A stretch of 64,000 bases of DNA from Blastomyces gilchristii SLH14081 (GCF_000003855.2 NW_003101675.1:1852199-1916198), one strand, 5' to 3'; shown: positions 23,814 to 36,933, counted from the first letter of the stretch. A program made the numbers and translations. Notes: a model not told the origin generated them from the sequence alone.

Positions 23814-24300
23814 CTAGTACACCATACACAGTAGCTCCGCTTCTAGGATGAATTTGCCTTCTTTGTATTTCTCGGCGGTTTCGTATGCCTTGTCGTACTT
23901 CCACCCGACTGTCTCTTTGCACTGCCGGCACATAATGTCTCGAACAACATGTCGGCCAGTCGTCATGCTGCGCTCTACAGCTTCGGCTTGGGTTATGTTG
24001 ACAACGCTATTGAAGAGGAAGGCTTTGCCATGTTGGCCACGGAAATTCTATTTTTGGAGTTGTCATGTTAGTCTCTGTTGAGTGCTACGAAAGAATAAGA
24101 AGGATAGGAGGGGTAAGAGGGGGGATTATTTTATGGAGAATGAGAGACAGCTAGAGAGGCAGGTATGGCTGAGGACAAGGGAGGGACAAGGTGCTACTAA
24201 CTCGGCTGATGATATCGTGATAATCGGCCAAGTGGGTTTTGCAGGTCTTGCATCCGAAGATCTTATTAGAAGAGAGGTAGATGTTGTATGAAAGACCCAT
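23814..24300 (-). CDS. Yippee-like zinc-binding protein (Yippee/Mis18/Cereblon fold)
   Basis: Two exons on the minus strand, 24300-24202 and 24047-23814, giving 110 residues, close to the usual 110-120. The intron is GTTAGT...AATAG. Zinc ligands form two CxxC pairs: GCKTCKTHLADYH near the N-terminus and MCRQCKETVGWKY in the C-terminal half. The conserved FRGQHGKAFLFN and EKYKEGKFILE segments are intact. Yippee proteins are small conserved proteins linked to cell-division and ubiquitin-related functions in animals; the fungal role is not established from sequence. The reading frame stays open upstream of the chosen ATG to a good acceptor (minus strand, exon side from 24326), so an additional 5' coding exon is possible. 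Confidence 0.87.
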
Positions 24301-25811
24301 CGCGAAGGGCAGCCGCCACTGTTCGCCTGCACAAAACCAGTGACAGGCTCCACGTCAGTTGTCACGAGAAAACAAAGTAGTAGTTTTCTCGATAATACTG
24401 TTAAATTCTCGAGGAGGAGCTGAGGTAGCCTGGATGTAAGTTTCTTATCAAGTAGAAGAAACAAGCTGCAATTAGGAAAAAGCAGCTGAGTTCTCGTTCA
24501 AAGTAAGTGAAGATGACAAGTATTAAAATAGTTTCTTGTACAGAGGTCTAGCTCTTTGGTGGATGATCTGTGAGGATGAGATGATGACAATGATGGTGTA
24601 TGAGAGGAGCGCTCTGGGAATTTAAGTCTCGTCACAGCACACGAAGATTTAGCTCTAGCTGCCGTTCCCTGCGGGTTTCCCTGTCGAAGGAAAATGCTCC
24701 CGGCTACTATCGCTCGGTATGAAGAGTAGGTCTTGCCACAGAGGTTGCCAGTTCTTGTCCCTACCAGAGGCAGTCAAAGAGAAGCTCTGGGACTGCCCGG
24801 GTACTGTAGATAGCAGTTCGCCTTCACAGCAAGACACAGAGGCGGCGGCCCTCTTGCTACGGATAAATAAGGTAGCTGAGGCAAAAAACGACTTGTGCTG
24901 CCGGTATGGTTTTGAGGGATATGTCGAGGTATGCTGAAGTCTGAGCCTGCCTGATCGACGGACAGAAGAAGCGCTGGAAACTTGGAGGAAACTGGCCGGT
25001 TTAGTAGAAGATGGGTGGATAGATCGATAGATAAGATAGCTAGATAGATACTACGGGCCACTTTTCGTTAATTTCCCGATTTTGACCAAAAATCCAGCAG
25101 GTAAGGAGAAAACAGAATGTGAGTTGCTGAGGGATCAGGGCAAGGAGGGAGAGAGGAGGCAGCAGGAGCCGCAGGAGGAAGGGCGATAATGATAACGACC
25201 CATGGGGGATGGGGATGGGGGGGGAACGGCGCTGGAACGGAGCAAGAGCAAAGCCTCAAAATGACGAAATGTAAATTGCAATCTGTAAATGTACAAAACG
25301 AACAAACTACATATGCCGCTTGTTGATTGGGGTTGACCAAGTAATTCACGCTGCAGCTGGTCACACAGTCCATGATAGGATAGGATAGATGAGATGTATG
25401 ATGTTTTCTGAGCCTTTCGGCTGGCTGTTTAGACCGACCGCTTATGATAGATATGACATCATCGTCAACAGCAGCGGGACCCTACCCCTGAATTGTCGCC
25501 CGGTTTTGGTAATTATTTTTGCAGTCTCGAATTCATCCCAAAAATCAAGAACCAAAGGTCTTATTATTAAATATCTTCTTAATATATTAAACATTCTCAC
25601 TCAACCGAAATAGTTCAAGAGCCAGGTCTGGTAGATAATAATGCCCAACGCTGCTGCTTTTTTTGCATTGGCAAAAAGCAAATTAACCATTGGTATCCAA
25701 GGTCGTGCATAGGTTTAACTCGACCAGAAAAAGGCAAGCAGCATAGCCTTAGAACCACCCCCCTTCTCTCCCCCTTCGCCCCCCCTCGTTATATTGACGA
25801 CACAAATTCGC
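24301..25811. other. intergenic region
   Basis: Promoter and leader of the Yippee gene (with a possible leader intron) and the 3' flank of the WGxF gene. No further gene recognised; it includes a G-rich patch near 25202-25224. Confidence 0.45.
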
Positions 25812-27257
25812 TCAACGTTGATGTAGCCTGTCACAATTAGCCTCCCAGAAGTTTCTGCAATCCGTATGCCCCCAGAGCTCGATCCACCACTCTCCGAAAT
25901 TGTCGTGAACAATCCCATCAATTTTAGGAATCCTCTCATCCCGCTTCAACCCACATAGTCCACACGGATGCGATGCCTTGAAAGCCCCGTCCTCTTCAAC
26001 CGTTCCCGTCTTCACTTGCACGTTATTTGGTAAAACAGGCACCGCACGCCCACCAGCGGACAAAATGAACGAGTTCAAGTAACTACTTCGTTTGCGCCAC
26101 GCTTCAAGGACCTCGACGGCCTCTTTCTCTTCTTTCACGTTTTCGCTTTTATTCACGCTATTGAGCTTCATCCCCCCGGCCTTTACGGAGGCGGGGCCAA
26201 TCTTCATGCTCTGACTTAACACGGTGTCTCGTTTCCAACGAAGTGTACGCCCCGCTAGGATGCGTGCCATGACCTTCAAATCGAGCTCGAGGGAAGAAGC
26301 TAACTTCGTGTCTTTCGTCTCCGTTTTCTTGCACTTGACGACTTTTTGATAATATTCTTCCAGGAGCGGGGGAAATAGAGGCAGAACAATTGATGGCGGG
26401 GGGATATTCATTGGGCGATGTTGGAAAGTAGTAGATTTCGTTGGCGCGGTGGATGGTATTGGGATTTGTGTAGATATTGGTTCTTTTGCATCTGGTTTCA
26501 TCACCTCAATCGGTCGGGCGATGGGACTTGATGGTTCCATACTGGTTGTAGGAATTGCATCTTCGGTCAGGGCAGGGTCTTTGAAATCTCCCCAGTCATC
26601 ATCGTCCGATTGTTCAGGTTTTGACGGAACGACGTTACTACAAATACTTTCTTCGAACTTTGTCCAGCCCTTGTCCCAGGGACTGATATCAGGCGCTACC
26701 ACCTCGGTTGCTTTTTTGTCATCTGTCCTAGCATTAGAGGGGAATAAATCAAGCAACGACTGCTGCTGAAATTGTTCAGTTGTGGCTTCTATCGCTGGTA
26801 AAGCGGTATTCGAGGCAGTATTGTTGCCAGTATCCCAGTCAAGTAAATCACCAGCATTGCCGTTGTTAGTGTTTCCCTCAGGTGGATTTGCTGTTTCAAA
26901 CTCTCCCCAATCATCCGTATCATCGTCATTTGTCACATCTTCCGTAAACGCATCAAATAATACGTCCGTGCCGCCTTCCTCTCGCCAGAGACCTTTGCTT
27001 GAAGAGGTAGACGCTATCTGAGCTGGTTTTACCTCTGGTACAGGCGTGTGGGATCTGGAATTCCGTTCACTATTGTTTTTGCTTGCGGTGCGGGCTTCTC
27101 GTGAGGTGGATAAGAATGAACCCCAGGCTCCTCGAGTGTCGTCTGAATCAAAGAAACGCGAGGCTCGATCGTTCTCACGACGCGGCTGCTGGGATGACTG
27201 GTCCGACTGTGCGGTAACATTCGGTTCACCGAAAGCTGCCAGAAGATCGGCAGACAT
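25812..27257 (-). CDS. conserved fungal protein with WGxF motifs and a C-terminal cysteine/histidine module
   Basis: Single exon, 481 residues; I do not recognise a named gene with confidence. The N-terminal 230 residues are acidic and disordered-looking and carry three WGxF motifs: WGSF (45-48), WGEF (117-120, in DDTDDWGEF) and WGDF (222-225, in SDDDDWGDF). They also carry DLLDW and SLLDLF. WGEF and WGDF fit the aromatic-G-[PDE]-aromatic motif that binds the ear domains of AP-1 gamma and GGA adaptors, and LLDLF resembles a clathrin box. The C-terminal third is predicted to be folded: RILAGRTLRWKRDT, then HPCGLCGLKRDERIPKID and NFGEWWIELWGHTDCRNFW, a possible metal-binding or fold-stabilising Cys/His set. 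A role in clathrin-adaptor traffic (compare yeast Laa2 or animal aftiphilin) is inference. No kinase or other enzyme motif is visible. The start codon faces the TBC gene 601 bp away. Confidence 0.8.
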   Translation of the reverse strand: MSADLLAAFGEPNVTAQSDQSSQQPRRENDRASRFFDSDDTRGAWGSFLSTSREARTASKNNSERNSRSHTPVPEVKPAQIASTSSSKGLWREEGGTDVLFDAFTEDVTNDDDTDDWGEFETANPPEGNTNNGNAGDLLDWDTGNNTASNTALPAIEATTEQFQQQSLLDLFPSNARTDDKKATEVVAPDISPWDKGWTKFEESICSNVVPSKPEQSDDDDWGDFKDPALTEDAIPTTSMEPSSPIARPIEVMKPDAKEPISTQIPIPSTAPTKSTTFQHRPMNIPPPSIVLPLFPPLLEEYYQKVVKCKKTETKDTKLASSLELDLKVMARILAGRTLRWKRDTVLSQSMKIGPASVKAGGMKLNSVNKSENVKEEKEAVEVLEAWRKRSSYLNSFILSAGGRAVPVLPNNVQVKTGTVEEDGAFKASHPCGLCGLKRDERIPKIDGIVHDNFGEWWIELWGHTDCRNFWEANCDRLHQR

Positions 27258-27858
27258 GGCAGTTATTCATAAATACGGAGTAGTCGAAGTAGATATCAAG
27301 CTTCGACTTTTCCGCGATCCCGTCGAGAGAGCTATTCGAAGCCAGCGCCCCCCTCATCACGATGGTAATCTGCACCCTTAAATAGTCTCGCACTAATTAT
27401 GCGCGCAAGATATTCACCTAGGATCCTACTTAAAAGTTCCCCTTTTGTCAAAGTTGTTCTGTGAAGATAGAGTTTCCCCAGGTAGTTGGGGATGTTGATT
27501 GAGGTGAGTGACACAATGCCAAGACCGATCCCTGATGTGATCGCAAGAAACCGCTTATATAATCATCAACGCGAAAGCTAAACGCTGCCAATATTCGACT
27601 CTATGCGGCGTATTCAATCCAATACATTCTCTCCCAATACTTAACTTGAAAGTACGGTTCGTTAGGTGAGTACGGTTCTTTAGGTGAACCATGATTGGCT
27701 GATTTAGCCATCAACCATTAGAGGAACTCGTGAAGCTAAAAAGGCTTCCGGGATCAGCTCTCGAGAAGCCGCTAAGAACTCGCACCACCTCAACGTCACT
27801 ACTAAACAGCAAGGTCAAAGAAGGAAGCAGAAATATAAAACCATAGTCCGACGATGCC
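27258..27858. promoter_or_regulatory. divergent promoter region between WGxF gene and TBC gene
   Basis: 601 bp between two start codons on opposite strands. It includes a TACGGAGTAG word at about 27273 and no other gene. Confidence 0.5.
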
Positions 27859-30284
27859 ATGAAAACTGTGGAGGAAGCTCGGTATTGTCTATGTTTCCCC
27901 TTTATTATTATTTTTCTCGCTGCTAATACATTTCGAAGGAAGCGTTGGCATTCGCTCTTCAGCGGCAGATCCTCGTTAGCCGAGCTTAAGCAGGAATTGA
28001 AGAGCAAGGACGGTGACAAGTTATGTCAAGATGGGTTGAGATCGGTTTGCTGGAAGGTCAGTAATATTCAACCTGAGTGAAGCCGCATGTTCGTCTACAG
28101 TTTATTGCTAAACAAAGGACCAGGCGTTTCTAGTTCACCAAAACCTCGATACCGCTTCATGGCCTGCAGAGATATCCAACTCCAGGACTGCCTATCAATC
28201 CCTCCGGGAACACTTCCTGCGGTATATAGAACATCCAGATGACCTTCCATCTACAGCAGATCCATTAGCGGAAGACGATGAGGTGTGCTTGCACCCCCTT
28301 GCAACAAATGGTAATCCGTCAACCTGTGTCTAACACATTCCTCCCATAGTCTCCTTGGCAAACCCTCCGGCGAGATGAAACCATAAGGGCGGAAATATAC
28401 CAGGATGTGGAAAGATGTATGCAGGAAAACTATTTCTTTCGCGAGCCCAAGACGAAGGCACGGATGCTGGATATACTGTTCATATACACAAAATTGAATG
28501 CCGATCTTGGGTACCGACAGGGCATGCATGAGCTACTCGCGCCTGTTCTGTGGGTTGTAGAACACGATGCAATCGACAAAAAAACCACAGTTGTTTCAGC
28601 CTCCGATACTGGTTCGGAGGATTTGATGCTACAAGTCCTCGATATGGACTATATGGAACATGATGCCTTCACCATCTTCTGTGCTATCATGCAGACAGCA
28701 AAGTTATTTTATGAACAAGAGGCCGGAAGGGTACCTGGGGTCCGATCAGATGTTTCGCCCATCGTTTCGCGAAGCGAGCATATCCACCAGGCCTTACTCA
28801 GAGCTGTTGACCCAGAATTGGCAGATCATCTACAAATCACAGAAATACTGCCCCAAATATTCCTAACGTGAGTATTGGTAAAACTTGAAAGTCCTGCGTT
28901 GTTGCTGATCTTTGATAGTCGCTGGATACGTCTGTTATTTGGGCGAGAATTTTCGTTCCACGAAGTGCTGAATATATGGGATGTACTATTTGCCGAAAAT
29001 ATGAGACTCGAACTCATTGATGACGTTTGCGTCGCAATGCTTCTACGGATTAGGTGGCAATGTAAGCATTTACATGTTGAATTGTTCTGAATGTTGATTG
29101 CTGATAGAACCTCTTTAGTGCTCGATGCCGATTACTCATCTGCCCTAGCACTGCTGCTCAGATACCCTGCGCCAATCCCCTACAAGCCAGTAACTTTCGT
29201 GGAAGATGGCTTATTTCTTGAAAAACATCTAAATTGCGAAGGTGCAACATTACTTATACAGAAATATTCAGGAAAGGTACCTGATCCAAACAAGCAGTAC
29301 AAACCACCAAGTCTAAATGCAGTCCCGCAATTCTCGTCTCGCAGGAAGAAGAAACCCACGACCAGAGAACCCAGCAATGCGCCGAATAAAGTTCCGTCCC
29401 CGAGCCTTTCTCCAGTGCAAAGCCACCAACGACGACTTGATTCTTTGTTCCAGGACGTGTCACAGGGGCTGCACCGCCGTACAGAGGGATGGGGTGTAAC
29501 GAAAGTTGTTCGAGGCGCAATGGTTGAAGCCAGACGCAATATTCAAAACATCCAGTCCAGCGCAAGTACTCCGGCACCCCGACGCACAGAAAGCCCGCCC
29601 CACGACTCACCCAGCCCTCCACATGTCAGCCTAGCGACAGTACGTAGGTTAAATGCTCGAATTTCCGCTCTAGAGAGCCGGAGCCAGGCTCTGGCCGGAA
29701 TGTTGGGCGACGCCATCAACGAGCTACGCACTCAACAAGAGGATCCAAACAAGTCTAACACTAAAGCTATCGATCTTGCCTTGGCTAAAATGCAATTTGT
29801 GCAAGTGTACCTAGCAGACCCAACGATGCCAATCCTCGATGAAAGGAAATCAACCACGCAGGCAGCTGCTAGAGCGCGCTCCAGTGATCCTGTTTTCAGA
29901 GAACATGTGACAAAACCGGCAGCCGCGGTGAGCAAAGAAAATAACAATCCCAACGGCGAACGAAAGCTAGAGAAAAAGCCCGCATGCCACGCCCTGCCTA
30001 AAACGAGAGACGCAGAGTCTGCAGATATCATTAAACCGGTGCCCTTGCGACCGGCAGCACGGGCAGCCCGCGCGCCCATTGCACAGTCACCATTTTCGTG
30101 GATGCTAGGCGATAGCAAAGAGCGTTCAGGATTTGTGACGTCTGTGTCTGCGCCTCCGGAGCAGAGTCGGAGTATAGGCACGCTATTTGGAGATAACCGG
30201 GGTGATGTGAGGAAGCTAGCCGGAGACGAAGAGGATGGTGTTGTCTTAAATAGCTTACGCGGGATAGCATCCAAATCGTCCTAA
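27859..30284 (+). CDS. TBC domain Rab GTPase-activating protein, TBC1D5-like
   Basis: Six exons: 27859-27881, 27939-28056, 28124-28282, 28350-28867, 28919-29061 and 29119-30284, giving 708 residues. The 23-nt first exon (MKTVEEAR) is joined through a 57-nt intron that is open in frame. The TBC domain runs from about residue 30 to 330: GLRSVCWKV, then the catalytic-arginine-finger-type region IRAEIYQDVERC, DLGYRQGMHELLAPVLW with the glutamine-finger YRQGM, and LLFGREFSFHEVLNIWDVLF. The spacing and the long disordered Ser/Pro-rich tail (residues about 370-708) match TBC1D5-type proteins, which act as GAPs on Rab7-class GTPases in endosome and retromer traffic; that role is family knowledge. A short helical segment in the tail (VRRLNARISALESRSQALAG) looks like a coiled coil. 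Confidence 0.9.
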
Positions 30285-31745
30285 TTGTGGTAATGTCTGT
30301 TTGTGAACATTGTAAGCTCTAGGGGTTTGCGGTTTCAGCTCGTTTTAATTCAACGAGGCGTTCGCATCCATTCGAATTACGTGCTCTTTCTGTTTCAGCA
30401 ATTGATAACCCATACATTGTTTTATAGAGATGGAACGTACGGGAGGTAGATTGAGGAGCGCAGTTATGTTTTTCTAGATTACAATTTTCGCGATGAATGA
30501 CCTTATGAAAGAATTTTGTTTGCACCTTTTCATATTTCCATGAGGCTCTCCTCCTACCCACTCAATTTTTTTAACCTTCCAGCCATTTAAATTTAGCTCT
30601 GCCGCACATGTATAGGAAACCGTGAAGTCATGTGCAGTCATTCCATCCATGGCTCCTTAGGAGAAGAGCTAGTGACTCTTGCAATGTTTTGCAAAACTCA
30701 GCACAAATAGGTTCAGCTAGTTACTAGTTAACTCCTCCATTGGATTTGAAGGTGAGCATGACAGCAGAGCATTTAAAAATCCCAGAGTCGATACCAGGCA
30801 ACTGATGCAGGTACATGGTTGCTCTGCCCAGTTCTTGTAATGAATGCACTCTATCCTATCCTATCTCAAGCTAACCCCTCCAACTGGCGTGGGAGAGTTG
30901 GTGCATCCGCGGGGGGAAGCTCAGCCACTGGAGTTTAGTTCAAAGGCCGGTGGCACAGGGGGTCGAGTTGGTTCTGCCGCTGCCTTGCCCCACGGTCTTC
31001 TCGTATAACTAACTATCTAACGGTCGCCCTGTTTGTTCGTCTGGGACGGGAGTGGCAAAATTTGTATGTTCCTTTCTTCGAAAAACAGCCCATGACTTGA
31101 GAGGAGAGCAGTCAAGTTATTTTGTTTTGTTATTTTTTCCTTCTAGATAGCTAGGTAGAGTCACTCCTATTGCTGCTGCTGCAAACAACGATCTCTGCTA
31201 CTCTTTTACTGTACAGTAGCTACTCTGTACTCCGTAGAGTGCTGTGTAGTTAGTTAAATACATAAAAATTAATCATTTAGTTCGTTATTAAATATGCAAC
31301 AACCCATGGCAAGCCGCAGACATAAACTCTCTCTCGAACCTCCGGAACCGCCCAACCCGCTGCCAACCAAAGTCAACCTGCCGCCAACACTGCAGCAGAC
31401 ATCAAACTTTGAACGGCTTTTCTTTAACCCTCTCTAAATATCACCAGCCATCGCAGCAGTTGAGCCTGCAATCCTCGCTTCCTCCTCTTCCTCAGACATC
31501 CCTTCCCAACGCCACTCGAAAACCAGCCAAAAAAACAGCATCAGAACCTCTATTTGATCCTACTTTGAAGCCCGTGACGCCTGATCAACCTTACCCTGCG
31601 GCGATTTCCTCCCTTGCCCTAACCACAGCGTGCGAGAAAAACCGCAACACATGTCGTCTTGACACATCTGATCGATAGCGCGGGCGGTCCACATCCACCA
31701 CGCCTAGCCTGAGGCTTTATAGCAACCCCCCGAAGCTGTCTGTCC
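30285..31745. other. intergenic region upstream of the PAS kinase gene
   Basis: No gene recognised. It includes TACTCCGTAG near 31227, CT-rich leader sequence before 31746, and a short unrecognised frame at 31409-31678 which is probably the kinase 5' untranslated region. Confidence 0.45.
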
Positions 31746-34700
31746 ATGGCTCCGTTGTCGGACATCATGGGGTCGTCGGAGCGGCGTACAGTTGAGGATG
31801 ATGGTTAGTGCAAGCTTGTTCTGTTGATCTGTTTGTTCTTCTTCTGTGTGTGAGACTTCCGCTGCGGGGAGCATTTTATTGAGTACTCCTACCCCTCTTA
31901 AAAAGGGAAAGATGTTGAAGAAGAAGCCCGCATAGTCTGCTGTCGCTGCGGGATGCGGTGGTGGGTTCAGAGAGGAACTGGACTGTTCTACAGGTGAAAG
32001 TAAGACATGGATCGAGCGAAGGCCAAAAATTTATTTACATCTTGCTCCCTAACCCGGGAAGATGTAGTTTTAGCATGTGGAAGACGCCAAAACCCCCGCC
32101 TTCGTTTCAAGGGGAGAACTAAAGTGCAATCCAGGGACCACCAAATCGAATGGTTTTGATCACAGCGACAGGCAAACCTTTTCTCTAAGAGGCGAAATGA
32201 ATAAATTCCGGACGTGTTACTGACGAGCTTTGAGACAGGCGAGCCCAGTCCTCTCTCGTCTCCTCCGGGACAACAGACTCCTTCGTCGTTAATGCCACCG
32301 CCAGGGCCTGCAAACCGGTCAAGGGAAAGTCTTTCCTTGCGAACTACAGATGATACGGGCTTTTCGCAAAAGAGGCAGTCATTAGATGCTAGCTCCTTGG
32401 AATATGACTACATCTCAAGGTCCGTATTGTCTCTACATCCTTTTTTTTTTTCGAGATTTACCGTCTGTGAGAAAGTGTTCATAAACTTATCCCCTCTTTA
32501 CAGGTCGCCTCTGCTCGAACATGAACACGGGCTCGGTCCATCGGGCTTGCAACGCATCAGACAAGCTCCTACTCTCCCGAACACATCGAATTCCACCTTC
32601 ACCTCCCCCATCGCTTCGATCGCTTCGCAAAGTGTGGCGTCGTCTCGGTCACCATCAATGCATTTCTCAACAGATCGGTCTACGCCTGGCCTAGAGGATT
32701 TGCATCGCTTCCCTTCCGAGTCCCTCCATTCGTTCTCCTTCGCCCAACAATCTGAAGAATTCCTGCACAATCGGCAAAATGTACTGAAAAGGTCGATTGA
32801 CTTCATGAAAGATCGGTTTGGTTTTGCAGCGAGCAATGTTCACCTTGCCAATGCCCAGGCTCGACTCAGCGGGGACGCAGAAATTCAGAGCATGATGGAA
32901 TTGGTTTCTAAGGCGAATCTGCTGGATCGTGGCGAAAACCAGCCTGTGAATTCGGGTTTAGCAGGAGGCCCTCTCACCGGTCCGCCAGACATGGAAGGGG
33001 CTAATATATTTGAAAAGGCGTTCGCAACCACCGGGTCCCTATCGCGAACTACCGGTGAAACTTCATCTCGGAATGGCCCTGCGTCACCCCGACAAATTCT
33101 TGAGGAAAGTCAATATTTAAGTCCTATTGCAGATGACCATATAACACCCCAAAAACGGGGAATGAAGTCTGTTCCTTCATCAAGGCGTGTCAGTCTAAAG
33201 CGAACATATACGGACCTGGGGTCAGTTGCACTTCAAAATAAACTCACGGAGGCCCTAGCCCAGCCCTACTCGGCTGGCGAGACGCTCTCTCATGGTGGCA
33301 TCTTGTATGGTCTAGGTGGCGGTGGTGCTTCAAGCGTTCACACTCATAGTAGTAAATGGTTTCCGGTTTCGCAGGCGGTGTTCACAACAGGATCAACAGC
33401 GCCCTGGACAATTCTCGCTGCCAATGATCTTGCATGTCTGGGCTTTGGTGTGACAGAAGCTGACATCAAAAAGCTGAGTATCCTAAACCTTGTCCAAAAG
33501 GAGAGAAGGCAGTGGCTGGAGTCGAAATTGCGGAAGCCTTCTCTAGATAATATAGGAAAACCCGATTCGCCGGACAAATTGAAAATAAACACCGTCAATA
33601 CGGCATCTCTAGGTATGGGGAACGGTGTAACTGCGCAATTACTCAGTAAATCCCCTTCAAACGCGACGAACGCTCGAAGAGCGAAAACCGAGGATGGCAG
33701 TGGTTCTACTCCCTATGGCCAAAGATCTGCGAAGAAAATGAATCATTCTTCCAATAAATCTCGTGGCGTTTTGCTGTGCGGTGACGTCGTACCGATCCTG
33801 AAGCGAAATGGAGTAACAGGATCAGCAAGCGTTTGGGTTATCGAAAAGCGAGGGGGGTTAATCTGGGTACTGGAAGAAATTGTAGAAAACACGGTTCATT
33901 TACGCTTTGACGATGGCGGACGACTACTCGAAAGTCAGGGTGATATCGAGCCAATTTGGGGTGCAAATATGCTCAAATCAGGGATCCACATCACGGATAT
34001 TATTCCAAACGTCCCACGACCCCAGCAGGAGAATTTTGGAGAAGATGTGTTTAGAAGGATTGTCGAGCTGAAATACTTTACCGCTTTGACACGGAATCAA
34101 GCCTCCATCCCGATTACTATTACCGAATTATCGAGTCCTCATCATCTCCGTATCTCCCATTTCCCACACGTTGCCGGAATTGTGGTTTTATCGGCAACAA
34201 CTCTGGACGTTATCAGCGCCAATTCTGTTTTTTCCGCCGCCCTTTTTGGTCAGGAGCATCTCAAAGATCTCAAGGTTACGGACTTGATCCCATACTTTGA
34301 TGAATACCTCAACATTTTGACGGAAGAAGATGATGTGTCCTTAGTTGATGGAATGGTGATACCCGAACATAGCTTCCGGAGAGCAAGAGCGTTGTTGGTC
34401 ATTCGGGACGGGAAAACGAAAGCTGCGTCCTTATTTTCAAGACCTTCTGGTCTTCCATCTCGTCACCGCGACGGAGCGGAGATTATGGTAGATGTTCAAT
34501 TGCGCGTTGTTAAAAGTGAAACCATATTCCCCGCAAACTCAACATCCGATATCAGCGAGCACTCAACGGTAGATGATGAAAATGGAGCGCCTGTTGCCGT
34601 TACTGAAGTTGTATATGCACTGTGGATAACCTATTCACGACAACTTCACTCCTCAATGCAGGAGAAAAACCAACAACTTCAACCACTCTCAGCGAGATCC

Positions 34701-35904
34701 CCGTCTCTCCCACCACAGCTTTCCCCTGGCCAGCGGTCACCGACGCTACCTGCAATCGAACCCCCCCGCGTCGATTCGCCATTTATTGAGAACCAAGCTC
34801 AGCTATCGCTATTATCAAGGCAGCTAAACGAAGCTGCATCGGAACCTCTGACGGACAAACCCGTACAACCAGTGCCTGAAGTACGAAGCGCAGCAACAAA
34901 GAAAGAGATGCCAAAAAAGAAATCGATATCAGAATATGTCATCCTGGAGGAAATGGGCCAAGGCGCGTACGGGCAAGTGAAACTGGCCCGCTGCAAGAGA
35001 AACCCGGCAAGTAAGGTAGTACTAAAGTATGTAACAAAGAAGCGGATTCTGGTCGATACCTGGACGCGAGATCGACGCCTCGGAACCGTACCTTTGGAAA
35101 TTCATGTACTGGATTACTTGCGCCGCGACGGCCTACGACACCCTAACATCGTTGAAATGAAGGGCTTCTTTGAGGACGATACCAACTACTACATCGAGAT
35201 GGTCCCCCATGGGCTTCCTGGCATGGATCTGTTTGACTACATTGAGCTGCGATCGAAAATGGACGAGGATGAATGCAGGAATATCTTCTACCAGGTCGTC
35301 GATGCAATTCATCACCTCCATACCAAAGCACATGTTGTTCATCGTGATATCAAGGACGAGAATGTCATTCTTGATGGGGAGGGGAGGATAAAACTGATCG
35401 ACTTTGGGAGCGCAGCTTATATCAGCAAAGGTCCTTTTGACGTCTTTGTTGGTACAATAGGTACGTGAAAAATCGTTTGTTACTATAAGATCCTTTTAAA
35501 AATTCTTGATGATACAGCGTCCCCCCTTTCTTTGCACTCTTAGAACACAAATAGTAACTGATATAATACCACGTGAAATAGACTATGCTGCCCCCGAAGT
35601 CCTCCAAGGTAAATCCTACGGCGGCAAGGAACAAGATGTCTGGGCCCTGGGTATCCTCCTCTACACCATCGTCTATAAAGAGAACCCCTTCTACAATATC
35701 GACGAGATCCTTGATCACCCGCTGCGCGTCCCCTATCTACCCTTCTCGGAAGAATGTATCGATTTGATTCGCCAAATGCTTGATCGGGACGTTGATCAGC
35801 GTCTCACTATCGAAGGAGTCATGCAGCACCCGTGGATGATGCCTGCTTCATTGGCAACTGCCGTGGCTACAAAGGTTGAGGACGGTCCTACTGTTGTTAA
35901 ATAA
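31746..35904 (+). CDS. PAS-domain serine/threonine protein kinase (PAS kinase, Psk1/Psk2 type)
   Basis: Four exons: 31746-31803, 32239-32419, 32504-35460 and 35582-35904, giving 1172 residues, typical for fungal PAS kinases. The first exon (MAPLSDIMGSSERR) is inferred from frame closure across a long 435-nt intron; a small extra exon there is possible. The PAS-like region lies at about residues 360-440 (SKWFPVSQAVFTTG ... TILAANDLACLGFG) with a second sensor-like stretch near 640-720. The kinase domain begins near residue 890: glycine loop GQGAYGQVKLA, lysine in VVLKYV, catalytic HRDIKDEN near 1023, IDFGSAA near 1043, and YAAPEVL restored by the last splice. The catalytic residues are intact. 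PAS kinases sense nutrient state and phosphorylate sugar-storage and translation factors in yeast; the same role here is inference. Ser/Pro-rich N-terminal 350 residues are probably disordered. Confidence 0.92.
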
Positions 35905-36890
35905 ACATAGGAAGATTAATTGTGTAGACAAAAAATCAAAAAGAAAAGAGAATGAAAATTTGAAAATTTGAAAATTTTGCTATGGACCTACAACATGTGT
36001 CCTTGATATACGTACCCGTGCCTGGTGACTTCTCTGGAAGAAGCCCAGGGGACGACAACTCAACGACAAGATAATGATTGACGACGACGACCACAGCAGC
36101 AACGACGGGTGGGATTGATTTGATAGTTTTCGGGGAACTTCTCGCGTGCACAAATGGCAATAGTGGCCAACGAGTGTATGTTGCGTTATGCATAACATTT
36201 TGGCTGTAGGACGAGGTGGGTTCAGAGGACGGGAAAGGGAAGGAGAATCAAGAAAAAGGGAAAATGGAGAAAAATGGAAAATGGAAAATGGAATTGAGGA
36301 AGCAATTTCAAGGCCCCCCAATAAAAAATAAAGAAAAAAGAAATAAGAAAAAAAGAATAGGAAAGATTCCTAGCATGTTTGAAGAAGTCGATATCCACAG
36401 GGCACACAAACAGCTTTCTCACGCATCTCATCGCCATCGCTCTTTATTTCAGTATCCCGTTCGGCGCCATTGTTCATTTTCATCATCATCACCATCATCT
36501 CCCCAAGGGCCATGGTACTTGTTCCATCCAGCCTCTGTTTCCTTCAAAAAACACAATATCATTGTATATGATTTTGATTTTCATTTTTTTCTTTTTCCCT
36601 CTTTCTTTTCTTTTCTTTTTTTGGGGGGGGGTTCTTCTCCCTTTTTTCCCCCTTTTATATCTTAACGCCTGCAGCTGGTAACTATAACTGGGATAGATAG
36701 ATTAGATAACTGTTAAGCTATAACTATTGAGTTATTTTATTTTTTATTTGTTTTGTTTTGTTTTTGTTGTGTCTGTTCCTGTCCTCCACAGCGACCCTTT
36801 TCTATTCGTAAGAATGGGAAATTTGCTATAAATATATAGTTATATATATATATGGATATGACAATGTGTGACTTTCCTCTCCACGGACGT

Positions 36891-36933
36891 ACAAACATAC
36901 ACACATACACACATACACACAACACACACACAT
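36891..36933 (+). repeat. CA-rich microsatellite
   Basis: Interrupted ACACAT/ACACAC repeats over about 43 bp. Confidence 0.9.

Noticed and set aside
31409..31678. 89-codon open frame before the PAS kinase
   Set aside because: Low-complexity Pro/Ser composition from a CT-rich leader; more likely untranslated region.
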